64,000 nt of DNA from Brachypterus glaber (lineage: Eukaryota; Arthropoda; Insecta; Coleoptera; Kateretidae). A model generated the notes under the pieces. It saw only the letters and a list, made by a program, of their open reading frames with translations. It searched no databases and had not been told where the DNA came from. Both the position numbers and the translations under genes were made by a program. Shown here in pieces: positions 24,921-37,971 of this stretch. Position 1 is the stretch's first letter, and each line of letters starts with the position of its first letter. Location: contig OY294044.1 in assembly GCA_958510825.1 (NCBI GenBank), positions 68,800,357 to 68,864,356 on the forward strand, given 5' to 3'.

Positions 24921-25210
24921 TTTTTATGGTAAGATGTAATAATTACACAGGCTGCCTGTGACAGGCACACAAAAAAAGGTTCAATTCTCCAGACAAGACA
25001 AACATTTCTATACGTTTTTGGGGTTGGTTTGACTTGGTCAGGTCGCATTTTGAGGTAAGCAATGTGACCTGACTGAGTAAAACCAACCCCAGATTCGGAT
25101 TCATCGACCCCAAAAACCTATAGGAACGAGTATAGGAATGTTTGCCTCGACTGGGGAATCAGACCTTTTTTTGTGTGCCTGTGTAATTATTACATATCTT
25201 AATGTAAAAT
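24921..25210. mobile_element. Foldback element, 'TAATAATTACACAG' ends
   Basis: The outer arms TGTAATAATTACACAG and CTGTGTAATTATTACA and the inner arms GGCACACAAAAAAAGGT/CCTTTTTTTGTGTGCC invert one another. Further in, GACCTGAC/GTCAGGTC and AACCAACCCC/GGGGTTGGTT also pair, so the whole 290 bases can fold as one hairpin. Confidence 0.7.
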
Positions 25211-26534
25211 TTATGTAATTACATGTTAACATAAATATTTTTTTGACTAATTAGGTTACCTACAATAAATCTTGTAATTTTACATCATATCTGTAATAAG
25301 ATTTAAAACTTTTTTCGTTTTTGATTGTTTTGTTCGATGTTTCGTTCATTTTTATCCCCCTCATTTTCAGAGAAATGAATAATTATTATTGTTATACCCA
25401 TAACTTTTCAAAAAACTTAAAAGGGTTTCGTTCTTCTTAAAAGGCAGGTGGTACTAAAAAGTGTCACTGGCACTGCCATTTGTCAGCGGTACTTTAATCC
25501 CGCGCGAAATTTTTGAAAAGAAATTGCTTTTCGCAAAAGGCTAGATATGTAGCCATACATAATTGGTCCGACACATATAGGTCTCTCCTTGTCTTGCACT
25601 CGCCATTCTTTGCACTGTCAATAGACCGAGAAACATAGGTTTATTTTATACTGAATTATGCAAGTTTACAAGATACGTAGCAATGTTTACGTATCTTTTT
25701 TCTTAGTTTTTTTTTTCGATAACCTTCTTTTGTGTACTTGTCCGATGATCCCTTGCCCTTTGAAATGTTGTGCTATAGGAGAATTTTAAAGATAATATGG
25801 TCAGATAGATTTAAAAATGAGAGCGTATTGGAGATGGTTGCGGAAAGGCGTATTTTATGGAATGGATTAGTTAGAGAAGGGATCAAATGATGGGTCACAT
25901 ACCATCCTGTTTAGCAGAAACGCATGACATTATAATCAATATTTCTGGGACCGCTTTCTGATAAACATTAAATTTTTAAGTAAATTTTTGAATCTCCCTG
26001 TATTTGAGGTGTATACTTTAAAGATAATTTCCCTTATGGATAATTTCCCGTCCATGATAAAAAAATCTCCCCACAATTATTACAACATTTGGTTTTACTT
26101 TTCCTGGACCATTATGTATATGGCTAAGATCGCGTACCCACAATGGTACCACGATAGTGTGTTGGCGGACCAAGCATGACCATGTTGGGCCCCTTCAATG
26201 ACTTCAGTCTCTTTTGAATCTTACGATTGATCGGTCGCAAAAATTTCGGCCGAAAATAAAATATGTTTCTCTATCTTATCGACCGAGTGCGATATTGATA
26301 TTTGAGTTACTAGCGAAAAACTGTGTTTTTTCCACGCGCGCGGAGAAAACCGGTTGACATTTTTTCGTTGACGAGTGTGACCCCACGTCGCGTGAATTTA
26401 AGCTTGGATCTGTTCCCGTTTAGGTTTGAACAGATTTTTTAAGTGATAATGGTTGTGAACAGAAAATGCAGTATATTCTATACCCTGTGGGATACCAACG
26501 ATAGGTAATTTACACAAAAACAAAATTTGAATAT

Positions 26535-26759
26535 TACACTGATAGAATTATAGCGCTATTAATACAACAACATAGTGTTGTATATGCGCCAACCATAAAT
26601 TGTACTATAGTATAGTACTAACTATGACATACATTACAATTTCGTGTTGTTTACCTCTTAATTCTACAACTGGTTGTTGTATCGTATAACATATTTACGT
26701 TATAACATATTACGAAATATGGTTGGCGACTATATTACAACAACATTTCTATCAGTGTA
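26535..26759. mobile_element. 'ACACTGATAGAA' MITE
   Basis: This 225-bp element has ends TACACTGATAGAA and TTCTATCAGTGTA and the interior words ACAACAACATAGTGTTGTAT and GCGCCAACCAT repeated in inverted form. A diverged fragment occurs at 33741-33850 (CACTGAGAGAA, ATATGCGCCAACC). Confidence 0.7.
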
Positions 26760-27109
26760 TAGATTAATTGATAGTAAGCTGTCAATTTTTACTCACATGC
26801 AGTGCACTGGAACGTAAATCACCGACAATTATATTTTTAATTTGTATGTTAACTACCCCATTGTCATTAGAAATTATGTTTCAATCTGTAACATATTACC
26901 ATATTAGTTTAGGAGACGTCCATAAAGTATGTCACGCTTATGGGGCAGGGGTCCAGAGGCTTCAGGGATTTGTGACAATTTGTGATAGAGGAAGGGGGTC
27001 TAGAGCAATATGAAAAAACATCAAGTGCTAATATAATTTTTTATTCTCATTCCTAATACCTATTCAAATAAATTCTTTAAGCAAAGTTTTACCTAAAATG
27101 CAATAAAAG

Positions 27110-27356
27110 TACACTGATAAAACAGTTTATTTGTGTCAACAAAATATTTGGTTGGATATGGCCAATTGAATTAATTGGTTGTGACAAATAAATTTTATTT
27201 CTGTCAAATAAACTATTTTTTTCCCATTAATAAATCATTTTGATATTTAAATATTTGTTTACATGAACTAAATATTTATTTGACTTAAATAAAATTTGTT
27301 ACTCAAAATCAAATAATTTAATTGGCCATATCCAAAAAAATCCTTTTTATTAGTAT
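27110..27356. mobile_element. Diverged relative of the CACTGAAAAAAAAG MITE
   Basis: It starts TACACTGATAAAACAGTTTA and shares TTGGTTGGATATGG, CAAATAAATTTTATTT and CCATTAATAAATCATTTTGA with 16586-16867. The right end is eroded. Confidence 0.55.
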
Positions 27357-27797
27357 ATAGTCTTCCACACGGTAAGAAAGCTCCAACGAATGGGGAGGTA
27401 TCACGCGCGCTCTCTTCTTTAAGAAGCGTCATAAGGTGTGTGTGCGTGCAAGTGAGAGGCACCACATTCCTCACATATTTTCCATAGCCACACATACGTG
27501 TGTCAAACAATACAAAACTTTTTTTGCACAAGTTTAATGTGGCGGCGAAGGGGTCAGTTCCGGTGTGATTTTTTGTAATAAGGGTGTCAAAAATGCCAAA
27601 AAAAAAGCGTACATACCTTAGCTACTTCCTTTAAGGCCATTTTAGGACATGTATCTCTGAACTGTTTTTCTGATGAATAAAACGATAACATTTTGAGAAT
27701 TATCTCTAAATTATCGTATTTAAAGAGCGTAATTTAAAAAATATTTTCCTTGTGGGTAGTTTTTTGATAAAAATGGTGATATCGTCTCTACCGAGAT

Positions 27798-27870
27798 AGG
27801 GGCAGTGGCTTAGTGGTCATAAGGCAAAGTCGGCTAAAGTTGGCCGGGTCTCAATCCTAAACCAGAACCT
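27798..27870 (+). repeat. tRNA-derived sequence (SINE head or tRNA pseudogene)
   Basis: An A-box-like TGGCTTAGTGG (27806-27816) and a B-box-like GGTCTCAATCC (27847-27857) lie at tRNA-like spacing, then a T-run follows. The acceptor arms do not pair well, so it is unlikely to be a working tRNA. Inference from promoter boxes only. Confidence 0.4.
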
Positions 27871-28266
27871 TTTTTAAGAAAGTGAGACAAAAACTACGTA
27901 ACTCGTAAATGATTTAATATAGAAAAAAAATCGTTTGGACTTTTTTACTAATACAATCCTTCTCAATCGGGTCCCGGGCAACATTTGCTATTTCACGTGG
28001 AAGTCATTATGACATCATTTAATGATTTAACGTTAAATGATGACAAACTCATAGCAAACTCATAACATAATCACAAAATCATGAGATGTGCTCATCATGA
28101 TGTTCGTATGAGTACAAAACGTGGAAAACATAACATGATGCTCTTATGAGGCCTCATGAGTTCATGGATGTTGTTCGGCTATTAGCTAATTTTTCGCGAA
28201 GACAAAGTTTTTCTATATTTAATTATTTACGATTATCATAAGTTTGGGCACTCTTAGTACTCTTCA

Positions 28267-28857
28267 GTGCTAAAGGGCCCTCCCATGGTCATTTATTCTG
28301 TTTTGGCCACGCTAGGCCTTCGATTTTCCTATTTTTCTTGGGTTTTGAGCGAGGTTCTGAACGTTTTACTGGCTTTTTGTTATCATGCCGATCTAACCTC
28401 AAAAAGCCTGCTTGCCGCCTGGGACAGACATATTTTTAACCAACTTCCAAAAAAAGAGGAGTTTATGAATTCGACGTGTGTCTTTGTTTTTTTTTTATGT
28501 TTGATCCCGCATAACTTTGGAACGGATGAAATGAATTGGATAAAACTTTTTTTAAGTCGGATAGTTAACATAAATCTAGTAATTTTAACGCAACTTTTCT
28601 TAAAAACGGAAAAATTTGATTCTAATATCAACAAAAATTTTAGAATATCGGATAACTCGAATAAGCCGGATAACTTGATTAAGGGGTCACTCAAATATTA
28701 CGACAGGCTAAAAATCTTTTATTTGTCGCTAAACTTGATTCTGTGGACCTGTAATATTAGAATACCAAGAGAAAATGATAAAATTAGGTATAAGGCGTTA
28801 TTTGATTATTACTTAACGCCAAGGTTTAACAGAGATTTTCTTTGGTATTTCGTTTAA
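28267..28857 (+). other. 196-codon open frame, probably not a gene
   Basis: This is the longest open frame outside ssh. The product would be hydrophobic at the start and rich in Asn, Lys and Ile later, with no domain I know. The stretch near 28440-28530 (CAACTTCCAAAAAAAGAGGA, then a poly-T tract) resembles a repeat I associate with insect genomes, and a 103-codon frame runs opposite. A start context and splice sites are lacking. I treat it as an open repeat. Confidence 0.25.
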
Positions 28858-29015
28858 AATAAGGTTGGTTGGACTCTTGGGTGCTAAAATATATTACTAT
28901 ATTAATTAAAGAAAATATCTTGGTGCGTTGTGACGTCAGCAGCTTGCCGAGAGGAAAGGACAACTATAATTTAGCTTAGATGGCGTTACAAATCTACAAA
29001 TTCTATGTCTCTAAA

Positions 29016-29492
29016 AAGTAAACAATAAAAACTTTTAATAAAAAAATGAATCGACTTCTATTGTATGTCTCTAAAAAGTAAAAAATAAAAAACAAGTCTG
29101 TGCCAATTTTACAGCTAATAATTTAACAACAAAAATAAATTTTATATTTAATTTAGGGAATGGTGAAATTGACAAGCGCCTAATTGCAGCTCTCTGTGCA
29201 GGAGTTTGTTTTGGTTTTTTCTTGGTTTGGACTTTTTTTTTTTAATGAGGGGGCCTTGGTTTACGTTAACGTTGGTTTGACGTCTGTTTGGTGTTTTTTT
29301 TTGTAAAAAAATGTTTTTTATTTAAAATAACATATTGAAAAACGGTCAGCGCATGCGCAGTTTATCAAAACGCTGCATAAAGAGCTGCACATAAGCGCTC
29401 CTGTGAAATTGGCACCGACTTTTTCTTTATTTTTTACTTTTTAGGGACATACACTAGAAGTCGGTTCATTGTTTTTTATTAAAAGTTTTTAT
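29016..29492. mobile_element. Foldback element with TCTCTAAAAAGTAAA arms
   Basis: The left arm has TAAAAACTTTTAATAAAAAA and GAATCGACTTCT; the right arm has AGAAGTCGGTTC and TTTTTTATTAAAAGTTTTTA. They invert one another, with CCAATTT/AAATTGG at the inner edge. The left arm itself carries TCTCTAAAAAGTAAA twice. The centre holds CATGCGCAG and AGAGCTGCAC words. Confidence 0.6.
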
Positions 29493-29889
29493 TTTATTGC
29501 AGATTTCAAGTTATGGGGTCATGAATTCAATATCTCTGCACTTTTAGTACCAAAGTAATACAGAATAATCTGTGATTGCAACTTGTAAAACCATATGCCA
29601 GATACATATGAAAGTAAAACTACCTGTTCGCTTGCAATGTAAAAACGCGAAATCCTTGAATCGATAATATCGATATCCTTTGTTCGAACCTGCTAATGTA
29701 TTGATTTTATCTTGATTAAGACGAGCATTTTACATGCAAAACGGTGTTTTTAGGTTTAAATTTTAAATTATGATCAGTTATAGGTTTATTACAGTCAAAT
29801 ATCGAGACATTTCTATGTTAAATTGCAATAAATGTACACGGGCTGATATTTTAAAGGGTAGTAGTGGATAGTATCAGATCACTCCTGTT

Positions 29890-31103
29890 AGTTTTTCACC
29901 GGGTGATTTGCGTAAGGGGTGTCCGCTATCTTGAATTTTAGGGGTGAGTGCGGTTATCTCGCTAAATACGTATCTTATGATAAAAATGCATATAACCAAT
30001 ATTTTAAGGAAAAAATTTCCTACAATTTATATATTAATAAAAATCGAGTTATAAATATTCAAAAATTGCCATGTTGGGGGTGGAATTGGTTTTTTCGATT
30101 TTTCAGCCAAATTACTCATCAGAGGATAAAAGTGGTTATAAGCAAACTTGTAGCTCTTGAAATTCTCTATAAGTTTTATATATTATGCAATTTCATTCAA
30201 GTATTTTGTTACGGTTATAGTGGTCGCTGAAATTCGAGTTGCGCCCTCTGTAACCGTACCAAAGTACATATGAGCGGTATAGAATCAAATGTCCACTCAT
30301 GTGAATTTTTCACCAGTAGCAAAAAACGAATTAAAATATACTCGGTGGGCAAATTTGTATTGTTTTGTATAATTTGATTTTCTTTGACGTAATATTTCTT
30401 AATTTAAATAAGATTTTGATTAAGTACGTAATAGTTTTTTAATTATGGTTAAGAAATAAATGGACACCTATTGAAACCTACTAGGTTGGACACAGTACTG
30501 TTGGAAATTGACATCTATCAAGAAGAGTCCTATTTATGTGTAGAATTTAAAAAATAAATAACCCAACAGTATTGGAAACATTATTAAGAAGAAATTATTA
30601 TTAAACGAGCTTGTCCGGAAACTCTTCCGTCAATTCACGAAGTACATCATTTTCATTTATGTTTGGATCATCAACGGCTTTTTCGGACTCTGATTCCGCG
30701 ATAGAAGATTAAATCTTCGTCGATTCGCCACTGCTGTCCATAATGACAAACAAGTAATGCATTAGCATCCAGTTTTTTTTCGGTTTTAACAGTATTCTGA
30801 CTAACTGATGACTGGAGATTGTACTCTTTGAAACTGAATCGCATATTTTAACCCAATCTTATACCCGGACGTTGCTAGTTTACATCCGACGTTTATAACG
30901 TTGGATAGAGCGGAAAAAACTGATTTGAATGCCATCTCTAACTCAATTCGAGAAAAATGAGGACATTGCACCATTTGATATGTTTCATATTAAGAACATT
31001 TCAAGAGCAACAAGTTTGCTCCTAACCACTTTTATCGTCCGATGAATAATTTGACTGAAAAATGGAAAAACAAAATTGGTTATATGCATTTCCGGTGAAA
31101 AAC
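29890..31103. mobile_element. Large foldback element with a transposase fragment
   Basis: The ends GTTTTTCACCGG and CCGGTGAAAAAC invert one another. Inner arms share ATGCATATAACCAAT and GATAAAAGTGGTTA...CAAACTTG in inverted orientation. The left arm is longer, which suggests deletions. The centre carries a decayed coding piece at 30741-30601 on the minus strand. Confidence 0.6.
30601..30741 (-). pseudogene. Decayed transposase-like N-terminal fragment
   Basis: ATG at 30741 starts MDSSGES and meets a stop after 10 codons. The neighbouring frame continues DEDLIFYRGIRVRKSR, and the first frame resumes ESEKAVDDPNINENDVLREL before TAA. The acidic start followed by a basic stretch fits transposase N-termini, perhaps PIF/Harbinger-type, but this is motif memory only. 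It cannot be expressed intact. Confidence 0.4.
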
Positions 31104-32184
31104 AGATAATGTTATACCTACAATACAATACAATTCTTGTCATCATTTAAATCAAAAATATTCTGCTTTTCATTGTTACATTAATAGGTTACTTAACATC
31201 CTTCTAAGCTCGCCACAGTGATCCTAGAAAAGTTAAAAACCAAAATTTACCGTTCCATCAACCAATCATGATAATTCGTGTTCAAGGACCCAATTACACG
31301 TAGCCAAAAATGAAAAAATCTGCCGAGGAAATTTTTGTTTTGTGATTTTTTTTAGCGTAGAATTAGAGAAATTTTTAAAATCGGTTAATAAATAAAACAG
31401 TTATGTCATCACAATTATAGAATTACCCCAGAAAAAAAAATAAAAAATTTGCATTTTGTTATATTTTAACAGTTACTAGTCTAACGGTAAATGTTACAAA
31501 GAAACGTTATAAAAGAAAATTATTTGCCATTTTACAAGCTCTAATTTTCTTTTTTAATTTTTAAAATCAGCTAGTAAATAAAAAAGTTATGGCTCCGAAA
31601 AGATGAATTTATAAAACTCATCCGCTATGGCGGGCGTTACTGGAAAAGGAACCCAATACCGTATATGTATTTTGAGTAACACCCTCCATATCTTAATATT
31701 TTAACCACTTAAATTAGCAAATATTTCTCTATGTGTGCACATGATTGACAAGTTATATTCAATTATTTTTCCAATGCCAAAAAAAGTTGCTCCTTTTTTG
31801 AAGCAACCTACCTACCTACTTTAAAACAAATACGTTTTATAAAAAAAACTACTATTTTAGATTTCACTTTCTTGGTTGTCTACCCACAATGATTTAAAAA
31901 ATAAATATTCACTGCTAAATGTAGAAACAAGGCAAATAAGTGACTCGCAGTTCCATATATTAAATTTTAGCACCTCGATTTGGGGCTACCTAGATCACGG
32001 GTAAAAACTAAGTAACCACTCTCAACTTTTCTTCAATTTTAATTTCTAGCATGTCTACATGAAAATCGTTCAAAAATTGAGCTCTGCATTTTTGAGGATC
32101 TTTATTTTTTTTATTTCAGATATTACTTAAAAAAAAACTTTGTCTACTTGTATATTGATGCGAGAGTTAGATGCCTTTGAAAGG

Positions 32185-32460
32185 GCAGGTCAAAAATTTC
32201 CCAACTAAATGTTAAAAAACTTTACACCTGAAAAATTTTGATGACTAAAAAAGAGGACCTCACCTCTTCAAATTTCCCAACTTTACCACTTAATTTTCCC
32301 AACTGTAATGCTAATTTTCCCAGCTTCCCTGAAAAAAAAGCTGTACCCCTGCCAAAATTGTTTCCCAACTGTACTGAAAATTTCAAAACGCTGCCTCTCA
32401 ATTTAAGATTTTCCCAACTGAAGCGTAGTTGAGGGGGGTAGCGCCCCCCTTCCCCTACCC
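32185..32460. repeat. 'GATGACTAAAAAAGG' family repeat, copy 3
   Basis: TTTTGATGACTAAAAAAGAG, CCTCACCTCTTCAAATTTCC and at least five TTTCCCAACT-like units are followed by a GGGGGGTAGCGCCCCCC palindrome. The open frames at 32238-32629 follow the repeat and are not genes. Confidence 0.6.
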
Positions 32461-32744
32461 CCTTCGCGTCATCCCTGGTATTAAAGTACTATTTTGTGAG
32501 GACGTTAGCCCGAATAGTTGTAAATTTGAATCCAAGATCTTTACAGAAATGCTTTTACATCATTTACATCATCATAATTTTTTGGTCTGTTCCAAATTTC
32601 TATTAAATCTTACTAGGAATAAGATATAGGGCATGTTTTATCGAATGACGTTATTGTAAGTTTGAAATTATATACGAATGCAAGGCAATTTGTTTATTTT
32701 TATGTTATTTAAAATTATAATATTTATTTAATTTTTTATAAATA

Positions 32745-33380
32745 TACAGGGTGATCAATAACTGGCATGGCAAAATTTAAGAGATGATTCTGCATCCAAA
32801 AATATAAAAAAAGTTAAGCGCTCAGGGAGTTACGGCCCTTTAAAATTGTAATAAAAATAAGGTTTTTAATTAATAACTCTGGTACCCTATACGCTAGAGC
32901 TACGAGATTTTGCATGTATACTAGTATTAATAAGGGTAATAAGTTTATGTTAATTTATTTTTTTGAATTTTCCCTAGACGGAAAAATGTATTATGCTTAA
33001 CACATTTTTGCCCCAAACTTTTTTATGTGTACTTTTTTTTTTAGATTTTTTGCAAAAAATATGGATTCCTTGACCTTGACCTTGACCGTTTTTCAAATTT
33101 TGTGCCACCAGAAACCGTACTTTTTAAAAGGCTATTACTCCTTTAATATTAAATTTAGGTGTTTTGGTGAAGAATACTTTTTTACCCAGTCTTAAATGAA
33201 GAATCATCCTGCAGCATTAAAGTTTTTATTGATGCTTTTTTTGTTCCCCATTCAATATGTCATCTTCGAAGGACCGTAGGACTCATTACCGGACCAACCT
33301 TTATAAAGCCTTTTTTTATGTTTTTGGATGTAGAACCACCTCTTAAATTTTGGCATGTCAGTTACTGATCACCCTGCATA
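32745..33380. mobile_element. 'CAGGGTGATCA' foldback element, copy 2
   Basis: It starts TACAGGGTGATCAATAACTG and ends CATGTCAGTTACTGATCACC. The interior matches 8795-9522 in reverse complement (GACGGAAAAATGTATTATGC, TTTTTGCCCCAAACTTTTTT). It contains a short TTGACC triplication near 33068. Confidence 0.75.
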
Positions 33381-34607
33381 TTGTTATTTTACAATACTTT
33401 AGCTTATAATTGGTTTTTGGCGCTAATGTAGTGAAAATTCAATTAAGATTTTGTAGAAAGTTTCACACAACAAAATCTCATTAGTCATCGGAGAATCATA
33501 TTTTTCCCTCGCAAAAAAGCGACAGTAAAAAAAGTCATTAAGTATTGAAATGATTTTTAATCAGTATCAGTATAACCAGTTGCCCCTCGGTTATAATAAA
33601 AAAAACAACGATAAAAAAACTGTAAACATAATGTTTTTTCTATAGAAAGTTTTTATTTAATATTAAATAAAAATTAAATATCGTTATTGGCTTTTACAAA
33701 TCGTTTATTATATAAGTTTCCATTAAAATTTAAAATTATGCACTGAGAGAACATTATCGTAATCAATAGCGTAATTAGGTTATAGAATACAACAATAAAT
33801 AGTTGTATATGCGCCAACCACTACATATTGTATAGAATAGAACAATAAATTGTACGCATTTTATTTTAAATTCACATATTACATGCATGTACACATAAAA
33901 ACTACATATCACATGTAATTATGTAAATGTACATTTACATGCTTTTCGTTAGGTATACTTATGCACATGAAAATTTCAGCCCAAAATGCCTATTTTCAAC
34001 ATAAAATTACCTGATTTTCCCCATTTTTATCTTTATGGTTTCCCAAACAGCCAAACAGTGAGATTAAACTTGCTGTTGTTTACTACTATAGAATACGTAG
34101 CGCTTGAAATGGCAACGCTGATTTGATTGTCGTCTGTGCACAATCTTAAGCAAGGTTATGGCATCAGTCGCCTCACTTAGAATAACACTATGTATCAGTG
34201 GAAACGGGAAGCCTAATAATTGCAGAAACATGCGTTGCAATGATACAAGACTTATAGTCCAGCAGGCTTAAAATGATGCAATAATAAAGGACGTTGACGA
34301 ATTTGAGATTCACATGCCCTAGTCCATAAAGCGTCATCTAATTTTATTTATCAAACCCCAAAAACCATTAGGGAAGTTTTTGTCCTCCTGGGTATCTAGA
34401 TATAGATAATTCTTATCAGATTACAGGTCTGCCAACATCAAATGTAGTACTTTTGTGCAACATTAGATGGCGCCACCAGTTTGTACGCTCTTGAGACAGA
34501 AATATTTATATTTAATAAGTATTTTAAATATTTTCAACAATCGGTGCGAAAGCCACCAATTTATGCCACTGATGATCGCAAAAAAGAGTAAAATATTAGC
34601 TACCTAT

Positions 34608-34752
34608 GGGCATATCCACAGGCTCGCATGACAACATAGTACATAACAATGCGATGCCGTGATTGGTTTGATATGCCGCCATGTATCTTGTAAGCCAATC
34701 ACGGCATCGCATTCTTATGTTTTATGTTCTTATGCAAGCTTCTGGATAGGCC
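34608..34752. mobile_element. 145-bp hairpin MITE
   Basis: GGGCATATCCACAGGCTCGC and the complement of TGCAAGCTTCTGGATAGGCC are the arms. The inner part is nearly perfect: GCGATGCCGTGATTGG against CCAATCACGGCATCGC. Confidence 0.75.
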
Positions 34753-34934
34753 TTAAATAATATGTATTAGATCATATATCCTACATGTCATTTTGGTTGG
34801 GATTTTCTCATTGAATGTAAAAATTCTGTAGTATAGCAGTGCAATTTCTCTATAGATTTAAATAGTTTGCCATCTATAAAGCACTAAACTTTATTTTTAT
34901 TTATAAACAGTCACTTTGTATTTATTATCTAATT

Positions 34935-35704
34935 CCCAGGTAGCAAGGGATGTTATATTACAAGAAATTAACATCACTTTTGGGTGTATTTTTAAACTAA
35001 ATCATAACATCACATAATATTGAAAAATAACATGTATTTAACATCACATTTGCAACGTAACACGTGTGACGTGACAACCATGTTATTAAATAACAAATAT
35101 TTAGCAACGCTGTGAATATATCGCATGTCACATATTAACGTGGCTTTCACGTGAATGTCATGTTATTTTGCTTCTCACCGACGTTCGAAGGAAAAAAATC
35201 GATATAAGATGATGTTGATAGAGTAAATTATTATAAGGAAATTGTATACACATTATACGATTTCCAATGGATAGGGGGCTCTGCCGGGCTTCTCAAGACC
35301 ACGGACACGGATTAAAGGATATATTCTCCGCTTAATCTGCAATTTAGTATTTAGAATCTATCTGTTTCAATCTGTGATTGTTTCAATTACTGATTGATTT
35401 TAAATCCGATTTTTTTATAGGGTTATAGCGTTTTTAATGGTTTTAATTTAGAAAAAGCTAATATCCTAAAATATTATTTAAATACCAGTAACGGCATCCA
35501 TAAGATATTAGATATAACAGGAATGTGGATTTATGATGTCACAAACACGTTATTTTCGGGATGTCATTGTGTGATGTTATTAGGGGCGGACTTAGGACAT
35601 CCCCAACATGCTACATTCTTGTTAAATGAGACTACAATCTTAACATCACATGTCACATATTAACGTGACTTTCACGTGAATTTCATGTTATTTTGCTACC
35701 TGGG
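34935..35704 (-). mobile_element. 'CCCAGGTAGCAA' element, copy 2 (inverted)
   Basis: Full-length reverse complement of 20028-20806 with few differences, ends CCCAGGTAGCAA and TTGCTACCTGGG. The near identity implies recent movement of a non-coding element whose enzyme is elsewhere. Confidence 0.8.
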
Positions 35705-36156
35705 TTATATCTTTTGCGGGCCCCCGGTACATGAATACCAAAAGTCCGGCCTCTGGTATTTAGGTGTTAGGATAAAATCATTTTATACTGTATCTATATT
35801 TGTCTATGATTTCCAATAAATGACGATAATTTGTGAACGTAGTATAGTGTATTCTTTTATAATTTATAATAACAAAATAAATAAATCCAAGTGGTTCGCC
35901 TTGATGTGAAGAAAAAAGTTCCATTTTCTGTACACAGTTGAGATTTTACTAATCAGGTTTTTTTTTCGCAGGATTGTAATGTATGTCGAAATCTCAAAAG
36001 CCATATACAGGGTGATTCAGAAATAGGGTACAAAATTTTAGTATATCGCCGAGGATATGGCACAAAAGTTTTTCTTTAATCATACTAAATTGACCTTATT
36101 TGTAACAAAATACTAGATAAAAGTAACTCTTTTTTTTAATGTACACATATTAAGTA

Positions 36157-36828
36157 TACAGAGCGGTCCGAAAGTCACCCCCTCTCTTAACTTTTGAACG
36201 AGTTGAGATATAGATTTTAAATTTAGAACTCTTAAATAAGACAACTTAAACTATCTTTTAGGATATATTTGATACTTTTAGCTCTTAAAATGTGCCCCCA
36301 TGGGGGACATTTTTTTTTAAATTGAAAGGGGGGTAGTGTGATACATCATTGCAAAGCTTGTGAAATTATTTATTTAACTGTATATTTTTATATTTTTTTA
36401 ACATTTTTTTTTGGGTTTAAAATAGGGTTGAAAATGGGTATTTTTATCAAAATTTCTCTAAAAAAATCAAACAATTTTTTAAAAATGACTAATTTCATGA
36501 TGAAAAAATGTAAATTATACTTTTAAACTAATTTTAATTGACAAAAATAAAAGTTTACAAAAAAAATCGCATTATTTAGCACAAAAAAATTGAAAAATCA
36601 AAAATAGAGAATTTTATTTATTTTTTAAAATTATGTATCACACGACCCACCTTTCCATTAAAAAAAAATGTCACCCCATGCCCCCCTGCCCACATTTTAA
36701 GAGCTGAAAGTATCAAATATATGCTAAAAGATAGTTTAAGTTGTCTTATTTAAGAGTTCTAAATTTGAAGTCGATATCTCAACTAGTTCAAAATTTAAGA
36801 GGGGGGGTGACTTATGGACCGCTCTGTA
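36157..36828. mobile_element. 'AGAGCGGTCC' foldback element, full copy
   Basis: The ends TACAGAGCGGTCCGAAAGTC and GACCGCTCTGTA with TA at both edges suggest a mariner-type target. Inner arms share AACTTTTGAACGAGTTGAGA-like and AGCTCTTAAAATGTG words in inverted orientation. No transposase. A 62-codon frame at 36338-36526 lies inside. Confidence 0.75.
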
Positions 36829-37793
36829 TAATCACACTTTTATAGATGTTGTACCTAGAGGTTCTCGCCTTGTCAAGTCTACAGTTCGAAAAAAAAAATC
36901 AAGACGAATATAATTTAAATAATCAAGGCAAGGCAAGACAAAAGTCATGTCGTCGAGAGTTCGTAACTCTTGATCAACAACATCAACATCGAGACTCCTC
37001 AACTTAATTAACTTTTTGTACACTTAAAGGTTTTAGGTGAGGCTAGACACGTCATTGAAATAAAGAAGTTCTTCGTAGTCAAGAAGTTAAATTAGCTTAT
37101 TTATATGTCGAGAAATGATCAAGACAGGATCAATCTATTTCTGGTCTCGAAAATCGAGACCTGAAGTTCCGTTTTCGTGAAACCCTAGCTGTATGCCACT
37201 TTTAAATTACCCTGTATATCTTAAAATTATTTTGGATATCTGCAAACTGCTATTAAATATATTTCTGTAGGCGATATTCCTAATAAATTATAAATTAAAT
37301 TAAAATCTGCATATTCATTTATGGGCAATTATGAGTAGGTAATTATAAGCCAAAATTGTTTTCAAATTTGGTTTGAGAAAAATTAAAAATTAAATATTAA
37401 TTATTTTTAGATAATGAATGAGTAAATATTTATAATATGACTAGTAGTAATAACCGCCCTTCGCATGGGAGAGTATCACTGTTCATCATTACCGTTATAT
37501 CGAGTTTTATAGGGGATAACAAGGCATTCTCTCTTTATAGAAAGCCTTTAAGATTCGTTTGTTAATATAGTCAGAATACAATTTATATATATATATATGT
37601 AGTATGCTGTACTGATAAGTGAAAATACCTTACCCCTACGATGTCTTTTTTACCCCCCTTTTCTCTAATCTAAAATCGTGCTTATTGTTTGCTTTTTAAT
37701 TTATAAAATATAATTGATTTGTGGATTAATACGTTATAATTAAGAGGCATGTGTATTAAATATAAATTATATTTTCTTCCTAAATATCAATTC

Positions 37794-37971
37794 GTGATAC
37801 TGGGTTAGGTACCGGTGCTTTTTTTTTTCAAATTTTACTCATATTAATCCCAATTTTTGGAAATTGCAACTCCTGCTAAAGCAGTCGTTGCATTTTCGTC
37901 ATTGGGATTAATATTCGTCAAAATTTATGTAAAAAACCACCGATACCTAACCTAGTATCACTTATCATATT
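37794..37971. mobile_element. 178-bp hairpin MITE
   Basis: The ends GTGATACTGGGTTAGGTACC and GATACCTAACCTAGTATCAC invert one another, and inner arms TTAATCCCAAT/ATTGGGATTAA also pair. No gene is present. Confidence 0.7.

Noticed and set aside
28267..28857. A 196-residue membrane-protein gene
   Set aside because: It overlaps a poly-T-containing repeat-like stretch and an opposite-strand frame, and lacks any recognisable family, so it is listed only as an unlikely frame.
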